64,000 nt of DNA from Bacteroidales bacterium UBA6431 (GTDB lineage Bacteria; Bacteroidota; Bacteroidia; Bacteroidales; UBA932): NCBI GenBank assembly GCA_002439095.1, contig DJOT01000005.1:300-64299 (forward strand), given 5' to 3'. The position numbers were made by a program, and so were the translations under genes. Shown here one piece after another: positions 1-7,930 of the stretch; the first letter of the stretch is position 1; each line of letters starts with the position of its first letter. The notes under the pieces were generated by a model. The model was not told the DNA's origin, did no database searches, and saw only the letters and a program-made list of their open reading frames with translations.

Positions 1-549
1 GCCATAAATCGCACCAAAGGGGTTGAACGTCTGCGGAAGGCATTCGCATCGGGCAGGATCACCAAGGACAAGATAAACAAGCGGGGATACAGCAAGTTCC
101 TCAAGATCGACAATGATGTGAATGTCAGCATCTGCGAGGAGAAGATCCGGGAAGACGGAAAATGGGATGGCCTGAAAGGGTATGTCACAAACACCAGTCT
201 CCCTCCGGAAGAGGTCGTGGCACAATATCATGGGCTGTGGGTCGTGGAAAGGGCTTTCCGCATATCAAAGGGAACCATCGAGACCCGTCCTGTCTTCCAT
301 TTTACGGAAAAGCGGATCGAGGCTCATGTCTGCCTATGCTTTGTGGCATATAAGGTCTACAAGGAACTTGAGCGCGTCATAGCGGGGCTTAACCTGGGGA
401 TGAGCGTGGACACGGTCATGAGGATAGCAAAGACAATAACAACAATCCGTCTCAAGCTGCCGTTGAATGACAAGGTGATTGCAAAAACCATGATGCTGAC
501 ACCCGAGCAACTGGCGCTAAAGCCCCTGTTCGACCACCTTGGCATTTAG
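1..549 (+). mobile_element. IS1634/IS4-like transposase, C-terminal part (cut by window edge)
   Basis: The frame is open from the first base to a TAG at 547-549, giving about 182 residues with the N-terminus outside the window. The segment QYHGLWVVERAFRISK matches the Y-(2)-R/W-(3)-E-(6)-K signature around the last catalytic Glu of IS4/IS1634-type DDE transposases, and the Lys-rich stretch before it is normal for this region. The first DDE residues are not visible. The right end of the element cannot be fixed because the left terminal repeat is off the window; candidate inverted repeats lie just downstream. The family call is good; whether the copy is intact is unknown. Confidence 0.85.
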
Positions 550-580
550 GGTGACGCAATGACGAAGTCAGGAGCTGAAC

Positions 581-668
581 ATTTCGGTACATAACAGGGG
601 CTATTTCTGTACGGAAGTGTCTCACGAAAGCTTTTGGTACAGCAGAGGGCGGTTTTTTGTACCGAAAT
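581..668. repeat. 11-bp inverted repeat with repeated GTAC cores, downstream of transposase
   Basis: ATTTCGGTACA (581-591) is the exact reverse complement of TGTACCGAAAT (658-668). Two further GTAC-centred copies (TCTGTACGGA near 606-615 and TTGGTACAG near 634-642) lie between. Clustered partial inverted repeats right after a transposase gene suggest subterminal transposase-binding sites or the IS end. This is inference, since the other end of the element is not visible. Confidence 0.4.
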
Positions 669-677
669 CCAGAATGA

Positions 678-722
678 CTTTTGCAAAAGTGAAAAATGCG
701 CCTAAATTTGCTTTTGTAAAAG
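678..722. repeat. Paired 12-nt palindromic boxes
   Basis: CTTTTGCAAAAG (678-689) is a perfect palindrome and CTTTTGTAAAAG (711-722) a near copy 33 bp later; both are followed by TGAA. They look like a paired operator or a promoter-proximal repeat, but no gene in the window starts next to them. The gene they served may have been displaced by the adjacent insertion sequence. Function unknown. Confidence 0.35.
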
Positions 723-752
723 TGAATTTCTATTTTTTGCCTCTATAAGAAG

Positions 753-797
753 GCCTAATTCAACTCGACAGTGTTGCACTGTCAAGTTGAATTAGGC
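753..797. terminator. Long hairpin downstream of DUF418 gene
   Basis: A 21-nt arm (753-773) pairs with 777-797 around a 3-nt loop (774-776), with a single G-T position. It lies about 50 bp past the stop of the minus-strand recJ-DUF418 pair. On the minus strand it is followed by CTTCTTATAG, a weak T-tract. It could be a terminator for that operon or an IS-associated or MITE-like end; the near-perfect 45-nt structure is certain, its role is not. Confidence 0.5.
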
Positions 798-846
798 TCA
801 TATCACAAGTTATTTTGGACAAAATCAATAAGAAACCTTCGAGCCC

Positions 847-2070
847 CTACCCTCTTCTGACAAGAGGGAAGATCTTCCCGTAGGTGAGCATACGCCAGAT
901 CCACTCAAGAGGGCCGAAGTTGAAACGGGCTATCCAGAACGAACTGAACGCCGCTTGAATCAGATAGATGCCGAAAGCGACCAAGGCCACCCAAGACAAG
1001 CCCATGGAAGCCCCCAGACCGAAGCCGATGCCGTAGAAAATCAGCATCCCGAAAACAGACTGGAAGATATAGTTGGTCAGAGCCATTCTGCCGGGAGCCG
1101 CAAGAACACGGAAAACTCTCAATCCAGGAAGTCGAAGATGCAGCAGCGAGAGCAGAGCCACATACGCGAAACCGAGAGGATACACTCCCAGACAATAGAG
1201 CGCAGCATGCAGGCCCAGCCCATACGGATGGCCGGCAAGACCGCTCCAAGTATATAGAGCCGAGAACGGAAGACCGACGCACAGACCGATGAGGGCAATC
1301 TTCCTCAACTGAGGCCTATACGTGGCAAGATCCGCATACAAGCGCCGCCGGCCAGCCCAGAAGCCGATCAGAAACAGCCCGAGCACCTTGAAATACCTGT
1401 TTCCGTCAATAAACTCCTGCATCCTCACGAAAGCCCCCTGCACAAGAAACTCAAGAACTTCCTTATAAGACTTGGCATCCCTGAGCCAATAGGCGAAGTT
1501 CTCGTCATTTATCCCATAACGGGCGCAATAATCCTGCTGGGTCCTGACCACCGGCGCGGAAAGACTTACCCCAAGAGCATCGGTCAACGTATCCACCGCC
1601 ACCGGGACAAGCAGCAGCACCCCGGCGCAGCGAAGAATGGCCCTGTCGGAAAGCCTGCTGAAAAGAGGCAGGAGCATGCCCATCAAGGCATAGAGCATAA
1701 GAATGTCCCCGCTCCAGATGAACATCAGGTGCAGAAAGCCGATCATCAGCAGCACCAGCATCCTGCGGTAAAAAATCCTGTAACCGTCAGCCCCGCGCTT
1801 ATGTGCGTTGGACAATATTATCGAGAAACCGACACCGAAGAGCAGAGAGAAGATCGTGTAGAACTTCCCGTCAACGAAAATACCCTGAAGCCAGCGCACC
1901 GCCCTGTCAGCACCGGCGGAAGGCATGGAAGCAGCTGCCTCAGAGCTCAAAAAAGTATAGAGCGAAAACTCGGGAAAATTGGCAAGGATGATCCCGAGCA
2001 GGGCGAATCCCCTCAGGATATCAAGTATGGCGTAGCGCTCTGACGCCTTGACCGGCATTGCCCCGCTCAT
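847..2070 (-). CDS. DUF418 family multi-spanning membrane protein (YeiB-like)
   Basis: A polytopic inner-membrane protein of about 407 residues. The N-terminus carries the family signature LDILRGFALLGIILAN, and the C-terminal half is the DUF418 domain with hydrophobic helices and Gly/Phe/Trp-rich loops, ending near FGPLEWIWRMLTYGK. The family is widespread with no firmly established biochemical role; transport or envelope functions have been suggested. An ATG at 2070 overlaps the recJ stop as ATGA, so translational coupling is likely. In-frame ATGs at 2079 and 2058 are alternatives. It is probably the second gene of a recJ operon. Confidence 0.85.
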   Translation of the reverse strand: MSGAMPVKASERYAILDILRGFALLGIILANFPEFSLYTFLSSEAAASMPSAGADRAVRWLQGIFVDGKFYTIFSLLFGVGFSIILSNAHKRGADGYRIFYRRMLVLLMIGFLHLMFIWSGDILMLYALMGMLLPLFSRLSDRAILRCAGVLLLVPVAVDTLTDALGVSLSAPVVRTQQDYCARYGINDENFAYWLRDAKSYKEVLEFLVQGAFVRMQEFIDGNRYFKVLGLFLIGFWAGRRRLYADLATYRPQLRKIALIGLCVGLPFSALYTWSGLAGHPYGLGLHAALYCLGVYPLGFAYVALLSLLHLRLPGLRVFRVLAAPGRMALTNYIFQSVFGMLIFYGIGFGLGASMGLSWVALVAFGIYLIQAAFSSFWIARFNFGPLEWIWRMLTYGKIFPLVRRG

Positions 2071-3806
2071 ATCCTGCAACTGTCTTCGCGCTCCCGCAGA
2101 TCACGTATGCGCAGCTGGATTGAAGAATTTCCCCGATAGTAGTTCTCCACTATCGTGTAGCAGACATCGAAGGGATTGCCGTCCTTGATGTAATCATAGA
2201 AATCCGCCATATTGAATGCAATTGACGGGATCTGATGGTATGGCTGCGCCTCCTGGATGAGGTCGAGCTTCATGTGCACCCCGCCGGCCCCGACTTTGCG
2301 CCCCGTTCCGGCATCGTAGACATTCTCCGTCTCGAAGACCGGGTTGTGGTTGCCCGGCCCGAACGGCTGGAACTGCTTGAGTATCCGGAAGAACTTCGGG
2401 TTGATCTGGGCAAAGTCCAGTTTTGCGTCCACCTCCACCACCGGAGTCGTCATCTCTTTGACAATGTGCCCCTCGACGAAAGCGTCCATCCTGCGGGCGA
2501 ACTCCCCGAGATTCTCTTCTTTAAGGGTCAGCCCGGCCGCATACATGTGCCCGCCGAAATTCTCCAGCAGGTCGGCACAACTCTCTATGGCCTCGTACAG
2601 ATCGAAGCCGGAAATGCTCCTTGCCGACCCGGTGACGAAGCCGTTTGACTTGGTCAGCACCACGGTCGGCCGGTAATAGGCCTCCACGAGCCGCGAAGCG
2701 ACGATCCCCACCACACCCTTGTTCCACTTAGGATTGTAGACTATCGTGGCGTTGGTGCCGCTCAGACATTTACCGGACTGCACCATTTCAAGCGCCTCCT
2801 GGGTGATCTCCCTGTCTATGTTCTTGCGTTCGTTGTTGCTCTCGTTGATCTGCCGCCCTATTGCCATCGCTGTGGCTGAATCCGCCGCAGTGAGGAGTTC
2901 CACCGCCATGCGCCCGGACTCCATCCGCCCTGCGGCGTTGATCCGGGGGCCGATCTTGAACACGATGTCGTCCACGGTGATGTGCCCCGGTTCCAGGTTG
3001 GACAGGGACACCATGGCCAACAGGCCTTGGCATGGGTTCTCGTTGAGCTGCTTAAGCCCGAAATGGGCAAGGATACGGTTCTCCCCCACCATGGTGACAA
3101 GGTCCGAGGCTATGCTCACGACCAGCAGGTCGAGCAGGGGCACCAGACTCTCGAACGGAACCCCGTACCTCTGCGAATAAGCCTGTACAAGCTTGAATCC
3201 CACCCCACATCCGGAAAGATCGTCAAACGGATAACTGCAATCCTCCCTCTTGGGATCGAGCACCGCCACAGCCGCAGGAAGTTCGGACTCGGGAAGATGG
3301 TGGTCGCAGATGATGACATCCACCCCTTTAGTGGCGGCATATCCTACCTTATCGATGGCCTTGATACCGCAGTCGAGGGTAATCAGAAGGGTGAAGCCGT
3401 TGTCGGCCGCCCAGTCTATCCCCTTGAACGACAAGCCATAACCCTCATCGTAACGGTCAGGTATATAAAAATCGACCGAAGAGGTAAAACGCTTGAGAAA
3501 CGAATACACGAGCGCCACGGCAGTGGTCCCGTCCACATCGTAGTCCCCATACACAAGAATCTTCTCCCCTGAGGTCACGGCCTCGCGAAGGCGCTCCACG
3601 GCGACATCCATGTCCTTCATCAGGAAAGGGTCATGGAGGTTGTCAAGACTCGGGCGGAAAAAAGATCTGGCCTGCTCGAATGTCTCCACGCCCCGCTGCA
3701 CAAGCAGGCCGGCAAGCACCTTGTCGATACCCACTTCCGTCGCGAGCCTGTCCACTTTCGCCCTGTCGGCCGGCTCTTTTACTATCCACTTGCAGTCCTT
3801 AGCCAT
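2067..3806 (-). CDS. recJ: Single-stranded-DNA-specific exonuclease RecJ
   Basis: A 5'-3' single-strand exonuclease of recombination and mismatch/base-excision repair, cytoplasmic, of the DHH phosphoesterase superfamily. At 579 residues it has normal length. The metal-binding motifs are present: DYDVDG at about 88-93, LDCG at about 144-147 and the DHH triad at about 168-170. A downstream DHHA1 region includes NKGVVGIVASRL and a GGH segment (FGGHMYAAG), followed by the OB-like C-terminus. It is transcribed divergently from lysS. A -7 box (TAACTTTG on the minus strand, 3814-3821) sits about 8 nt before the ATG, so the 5' leader is very short. Confidence 0.97.
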   Translation of the reverse strand: MAKDCKWIVKEPADRAKVDRLATEVGIDKVLAGLLVQRGVETFEQARSFFRPSLDNLHDPFLMKDMDVAVERLREAVTSGEKILVYGDYDVDGTTAVALVYSFLKRFTSSVDFYIPDRYDEGYGLSFKGIDWAADNGFTLLITLDCGIKAIDKVGYAATKGVDVIICDHHLPESELPAAVAVLDPKREDCSYPFDDLSGCGVGFKLVQAYSQRYGVPFESLVPLLDLLVVSIASDLVTMVGENRILAHFGLKQLNENPCQGLLAMVSLSNLEPGHITVDDIVFKIGPRINAAGRMESGRMAVELLTAADSATAMAIGRQINESNNERKNIDREITQEALEMVQSGKCLSGTNATIVYNPKWNKGVVGIVASRLVEAYYRPTVVLTKSNGFVTGSARSISGFDLYEAIESCADLLENFGGHMYAAGLTLKEENLGEFARRMDAFVEGHIVKEMTTPVVEVDAKLDFAQINPKFFRILKQFQPFGPGNHNPVFETENVYDAGTGRKVGAGGVHMKLDLIQEAQPYHQIPSIAFNMADFYDYIKDGNPFDVCYTIVENYYRGNSSIQLRIRDLREREDSCRI

Positions 3807-3813
3807 ATCAGAG

Positions 3814-3853
3814 CAAAGTTAATCATTTATTTCAGAATTTTATAGTACTTTTG
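3814..3853. promoter_or_regulatory. Divergent promoters for recJ (-) and lysS (+)
   Basis: The 51-bp gap holds a Bacteroidota -7 box in each direction: TAACTTTG on the minus strand (3814-3821) and TACTTTTG on the plus strand (3846-3853). Each lies 4-8 nt from its start codon, so both mRNAs should have almost no leader. No clear -33 TTG is seen for either. Confidence 0.6.
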
Positions 3854-3857
3854 CAGC

Positions 3858-5384
3858 ATGGAATATAGTGAACAGGAACTTTTGCGCAGGGAGTCTCTTT
3901 CCAAGCTCAGGGAGCTCGGAATCGAGCCTTACCCGGCAGCCGAATACCCGGTCAACGCCACAGCCGCTGAGATCACGGCCGGATACGACCCGGAGAAGAG
4001 CAATTATCAGGAAGTCTGCATAGCCGGCAGGCTAATGAGCCGCCGCATAATGGGAGCCGCCTCCTTCGGCGAGCTGCAGGACAGCACGGGGAGGATCCAG
4101 ATCTACGTTAAGCGCGACGAGATCTGCCCGGGCGAAGACAAGACCATGTACAACACAGTCTGGAAGAAGCTTCTCGACATCGGTGACGTCATCGGCATCA
4201 AGGGCTTCGCATTCATCACCCAGACAGGCCAGCTCAGCGTACACGCCAAGGAGCTGACCCTCCTGAGCAAGTCCCTCAAGGTTCTCCCTATCGTCAAGGA
4301 GCAGGACGGGCAGGTATTCGACGCCTTCACCGACCCGGAGCTCCGCTACCGCCAGAGGTATGTGGATCTCATCGTGAACCCGCAGGTAAGGGAAGTCTTC
4401 GTCAAGAGGGCCAAGATCATCGCCACGATGAGGCAGTACTTCAACGAGGCCGGATGCCTAGAAGTCGAGACCCCGATCCTGCAGAGCATCCCGGGAGGCG
4501 CGACCGCACGCCCGTTCATCACGCATCACAACGCGCTGGACATCCCGCTGTACTTGAGGATCGCCAACGAGCTCTACCTCAAGAGGCTGATCGTCGGCGG
4601 ATACAACGGCGTATACGAGTTCGCCAAGGATTTCCGCAACGAGGGCATGGACAAGACCCACAACCCGGAGTTCACCTGCATGGAGATATATGTGGCCTAC
4701 AAGGACTACAACTGGATGATGAAGTTCGTCGAGAAGATGCTCGCCAAGGTATCGGAAGCTGTCAACGGGACCACCGTCGTCAAGATCGGAGACAATGAGG
4801 TCGATTTCGGCGGCAGCTACCGCCGCCTGCCTATGCTTGAAGCCATCAGAGAGTACGCCGGGGTGGACATCAGCGGCATGGATGAAGACGCTCTCCGCGA
4901 GACCTGCGCCCGCCTCAACGTCAAGACCGAACCTTCCATGGGCAAAGGCAAGCTCATCGATGCCATATTCGGTGAATATTGCGAGGATAAACTCATCCAG
5001 CCGACATTCGTCACGGACTACCCTGTCGAGATGTCACCTCTGACCAAGCGCCACCGCGACAACCCCGAGCTCACTGAGCGCTTCGAACTGTTCGTCTGCG
5101 GCAAGGAACTGGCCAACGCCTACTCCGAACTCAACGACCCTATCGACCAGCTCCAGAGATTCGAGGAGCAGGCCAGGCTCAAGAGCAAGGGTGACGACGA
5201 GGCCATGTACATCGACATGGACTTCGTGCGCGCCCTCGAATACGGTATGCCGCCGACATCCGGGATGGGCATGGGAATCGACCGTCTGACCATGTTCATG
5301 ACCGGCCAGACCACCATCCAGGACGTGCTCTTCTTCCCTCAGATGAAGCCGGAGAAGACCCTCAAGAAAGAAGACAAGAAGTGA
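3858..5384 (+). CDS. lysS: Lysyl-tRNA synthetase, class II
   Basis: Charges tRNA-Lys with lysine using ATP. At 508 residues it is full length. An N-terminal OB-fold anticodon-binding domain (about 60-150, with AGRLMSRRIMGAASFGELQD) precedes the class II catalytic domain. Motif 2 is recognisable in FAKDFRNEGMDKTHNPEFT and motif 3 in GMGMGIDRLTMFMTGQ. The ATG is 4 nt after a TACTTTTG -7 box. The stop overlaps the GTG of the next gene (GTGA), so lysS, the SpoU methyltransferase and aroE form a coupled operon. No anomalies. Confidence 0.98.
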   Translation: MEYSEQELLRRESLSKLRELGIEPYPAAEYPVNATAAEITAGYDPEKSNYQEVCIAGRLMSRRIMGAASFGELQDSTGRIQIYVKRDEICPGEDKTMYNTVWKKLLDIGDVIGIKGFAFITQTGQLSVHAKELTLLSKSLKVLPIVKEQDGQVFDAFTDPELRYRQRYVDLIVNPQVREVFVKRAKIIATMRQYFNEAGCLEVETPILQSIPGGATARPFITHHNALDIPLYLRIANELYLKRLIVGGYNGVYEFAKDFRNEGMDKTHNPEFTCMEIYVAYKDYNWMMKFVEKMLAKVSEAVNGTTVVKIGDNEVDFGGSYRRLPMLEAIREYAGVDISGMDEDALRETCARLNVKTEPSMGKGKLIDAIFGEYCEDKLIQPTFVTDYPVEMSPLTKRHRDNPELTERFELFVCGKELANAYSELNDPIDQLQRFEEQARLKSKGDDEAMYIDMDFVRALEYGMPPTSGMGMGIDRLTMFMTGQTTIQDVLFFPQMKPEKTLKKEDKK

Positions 5385-6160
5385 GAGAAACCCTCACATC
5401 AGCTTCCAATCCGAAGATAAAAAAACTTATCGCGCTGCAGCAGAAAGCCTCTGAGCGGCGCGAAAGTTCTTTATTCGCAGTAGAAGGCCGCCGGGAACTC
5501 TCCCGCTGCCTTGAAGCCGGGTACGAGCCGGACACGATATTCATCTGTCCCGAGATCGCAGGTCCCGTCTCCCTGCCGGAATGCCGGATCTGCGAAGTGA
5601 GCCGGGAAGTATACGCCAAGATAGCCTGCCGGGAAGGCACCGAGGGAATAATCGCCGAGATCAAAGCCAGACCCCACAGTCTGGACAATCTCCGGCTCAG
5701 TGCAAGACCGCTCATAGCTGTGCTTGAAAGCGTCGAGAAGCCAGGCAACATCGGCGCGGTCCTCAGAACCTGCGATGCAGCCGGGGCGGATGCCCTTATA
5801 GTATGCGATCCCAGAGCCGATCTGGACAACCCCAACTTGATCCGCGCCTCGCTCGGAGCAGCATTCACGGTACAGACCGCATCATGCAGCAGCAAGGAAG
5901 CCATCAATTACCTCAAATCAAGAGGGATACAGATACTCACCGCACAGCTCCAGGACTCCTCCGCCTACTACGACTGCGACATGCGCGGGCCCACCGCCAT
6001 CGTGATGGGCACCGAATCCACCGGTCTCAGCACACAATGGCGGGAGGCCGCAGACGCACACATCATGATACCTATGCTCGGCAAGGTTGATTCCCTCAAC
6101 GTCTCGGTGTCCGCCGCCATACTTCTTTACGAATCAGTAAGACAACGCCAAAATGGATAA
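5381..6160 (+). CDS. TrmH/SpoU family RNA 2'-O-methyltransferase
   Basis: A SPOUT-class enzyme of 259 residues, expected to transfer a methyl group from S-adenosylmethionine to a ribose 2'-OH in rRNA or tRNA. The N-terminal SpoU substrate-binding part (about 1-95, including LFAVEGRRELSRCLEAG) precedes the trefoil-knot domain. That domain has the family motifs ESVEKPGNIGAVLRTCDAAG, IVMGTESTGLS and a C-terminal IPMLGKVDSLNVSVSAAILLYE. The start is a GTG overlapping the lysS stop by 4 nt; the end overlaps aroE by 8 nt. The exact RNA target (RlmB-like, TrmH-like or other) cannot be told from sequence alone. Confidence 0.93.
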   Translation: MRETLTSASNPKIKKLIALQQKASERRESSLFAVEGRRELSRCLEAGYEPDTIFICPEIAGPVSLPECRICEVSREVYAKIACREGTEGIIAEIKARPHSLDNLRLSARPLIAVLESVEKPGNIGAVLRTCDAAGADALIVCDPRADLDNPNLIRASLGAAFTVQTASCSSKEAINYLKSRGIQILTAQLQDSSAYYDCDMRGPTAIVMGTESTGLSTQWREAADAHIMIPMLGKVDSLNVSVSAAILLYESVRQRQNG

Positions 6161-6812
6161 ATTCGGACTCATCGGGCATCCGATTGCCCACTCACTCAGC
6201 CCAGCCCTGTTTAGCGCCGCCTACAACGGGAAATACCAGTACGACCTTATTGAGACCCCCGATTTCAACGAAGCATGGGACCGTTTCCTCAAAGAATATA
6301 AGGCAATCAATGTCACGGCCCCGTTCAAGGGGGACGCGTTCCGCATGGCTGACTGGAAAAGCCCTGAATGCGAGAGGGTCGGGGCCACCAACCTCTGCCT
6401 GCGCACACCCGAAGGCGTCAAGGCCTTGAATTCCGATTACCTTGGGGTCAAAGCCCTTCTTGAGCCGCTTGACAGGGGCAGCGCCGCCGTGATAGGGTTC
6501 GGAGGAGCGGGCAAGGCAGCGCTTGCAGCTGCCGAAGATCTCGGATTCGACACGCGGCTCTACCGCCACGACGGCATAGCTGACGGAGTAAAGGCCGATG
6601 TCATCATCTACACTCTGCCGTCAGCCGTCGACGGAATCGACAAACTTGACTGTCAGCATCTTATAGAGGCAAATTACAAGAACCCCTGCCTTTCGGGACA
6701 CAAGGGCTACATCCCGGGGACGGCCTGGCATCTCCAGCAGGCAGTGCTCGGCTACGGGATAATGAGCGGGGAGGCCCCGGACATCGAGGCTATGCGAAAA
6801 GTGTATCTCTGA
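6153..6812 (+). CDS. aroE: Shikimate dehydrogenase, short form
   Basis: Reduces 3-dehydroshikimate to shikimate with NADPH in the chorismate pathway. The N-terminus GLIGHPIAHSLSP is the family signature. The catalytic Lys lies in NVTAPFKG (usually NVTxPxK) and the Asp in NSDYLG. The dinucleotide-binding turn is GFGGAGKAALAAAEDLG. At 219 residues it is shorter than the usual 245-280, mostly in the C-terminal half. Its last 23 bp overlap the 3' end of aroK on the opposite strand. Key residues are retained, so it is probably active. Confidence 0.9.
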   Translation: MDKFGLIGHPIAHSLSPALFSAAYNGKYQYDLIETPDFNEAWDRFLKEYKAINVTAPFKGDAFRMADWKSPECERVGATNLCLRTPEGVKALNSDYLGVKALLEPLDRGSAAVIGFGGAGKAALAAAEDLGFDTRLYRHDGIADGVKADVIIYTLPSAVDGIDKLDCQHLIEANYKNPCLSGHKGYIPGTAWHLQQAVLGYGIMSGEAPDIEAMRKVYL

Positions 6813-7299
6813 TCAGCTCCGCCACTTCACGCACGGACTTGCCGGTAGTGTCCACAACCAGCGAAGCCTGGGAATAGAGCGGCTCCCTCATGGCGAACAG
6901 CCTGTCCGCATCCTTGAAGAGGGGTCTGGAAGCATCGATTCCGCCTATACGGGAGCGTATCTCCTCAAGCGAAGTCCTAAGATAGACGCTTTCCGTCCTC
7001 TCAAGAAGGATCTTCCGGGAGGCAGGGAAACAGAAAGTGCCTCCGCCAAGCGAGAGCACGGATGGCTTCCAGATCGACTCGGCCTTGTCCAGAAAGGCCA
7101 CCAGGGCCTCAAGTTCCGCCTGACGGAAAGCCGACTCTCCTCCGGCACTGAATATGTCCCGGATCGTGCGGCCCTCACGCCTGACTATGACCGAATCCAG
7201 ATCCGCGAAATGCGCATCCGTCAGTGCGGCCAGCTCGCGCCCCACAGTGCTTTTGCCGCAACCCATGAAACCGGTCAAGGCTATGATCCTTTTTTTCAT
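6790..7299 (-). CDS. aroK: Shikimate kinase
   Basis: Phosphorylates shikimate at the 3-hydroxyl with ATP, the step after AroE. At 169 residues it has normal length. The Walker A motif GFMGCGKSTVGRELA is near the N-terminus. The shikimate-binding region DLDSVIVRREGRTIRDIFSAGGESAFRQ-type segment and the SLGGGTF loop are present, as is the LID region around SRPLF. Its 3' end overlaps aroE tail to tail, so two consecutive pathway steps are convergent. A TATCTTTC -7-like box 4-5 nt before the ATG suggests an almost leaderless transcript. Confidence 0.95.
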   Translation of the reverse strand: MKKRIIALTGFMGCGKSTVGRELAALTDAHFADLDSVIVRREGRTIRDIFSAGGESAFRQAELEALVAFLDKAESIWKPSVLSLGGGTFCFPASRKILLERTESVYLRTSLEEIRSRIGGIDASRPLFKDADRLFAMREPLYSQASLVVDTTGKSVREVAELIRDTLFA

Positions 7300-7372
7300 G
7301 TCCGAAAGATAGCGAATTTCCCATCGCTTTTAGCGAAAAAATCTGTATCTTGCAGGGATAAATTTTGTTTAT

Positions 7373-7915
7373 ATGTCACTTAATAAAGTAATGCTTATCG
7401 GTAACGTCGGGAAAGACCCTGAAGTACGTTACCTTGACGGAAATGCCCAGGGCGGGCAGGGAAGGAAAGTCGCCACCTTCACGCTGGCGACGACGGAGAG
7501 GTTCAGAGACCGTAACGGAGAGTCCAGGGACAACACCGAGTGGCACAACATCACGGCATGGGGGCAGCCTGCGGACGTAGTGGAGAAATTCGTCAAGAAA
7601 GGCACCCAGCTCTACATAGAAGGCAGGCTCAGGACGAGGTCATGGACCGACCAGAGCGGAAACAAGAGATACACGACCGAAATCAACGTGGACAACCTCC
7701 AGCTCCTCGGCCGCAGGGACTCCTCAGACAACGGCACCTACCAGGGAAACCAGGGCGGTTATACCTCACAAGCCGGCCCGCAGCAGGGCGGATACCAGCA
7801 GAACAGCTACCCGCAGCCGTCCTACACGCAGCCACAATATCCGAAACCCGTACAGCAGCCTGTACAGCAGGCCCCTGCCATAGACGACAACCCGGCTGAC
7901 GACCTCCCATTCTAA
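7373..7915 (+). CDS. ssb: Single-stranded DNA-binding protein
   Basis: Binds and protects single-stranded DNA at forks and recruits partner proteins through its acidic tail. It has 180 residues. An N-terminal OB fold (about 1-112, MSLNKVMLIGNVGKDPEVRY to VDNLQLLGRR) is followed by a Gln/Pro/Tyr-rich disordered linker (about 125-168) and the C-terminal tip DDLPF used for protein contacts. It starts 73 bp from aroK, divergently, and is followed after 15 bp by an MFS transporter with no visible terminator, so readthrough is likely. Confidence 0.98.
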   Translation: MSLNKVMLIGNVGKDPEVRYLDGNAQGGQGRKVATFTLATTERFRDRNGESRDNTEWHNITAWGQPADVVEKFVKKGTQLYIEGRLRTRSWTDQSGNKRYTTEINVDNLQLLGRRDSSDNGTYQGNQGGYTSQAGPQQGGYQQNSYPQPSYTQPQYPKPVQQPVQQAPAIDDNPADDLPF

Positions 7916-7930
7916 AAAAGACAGTAAAAA

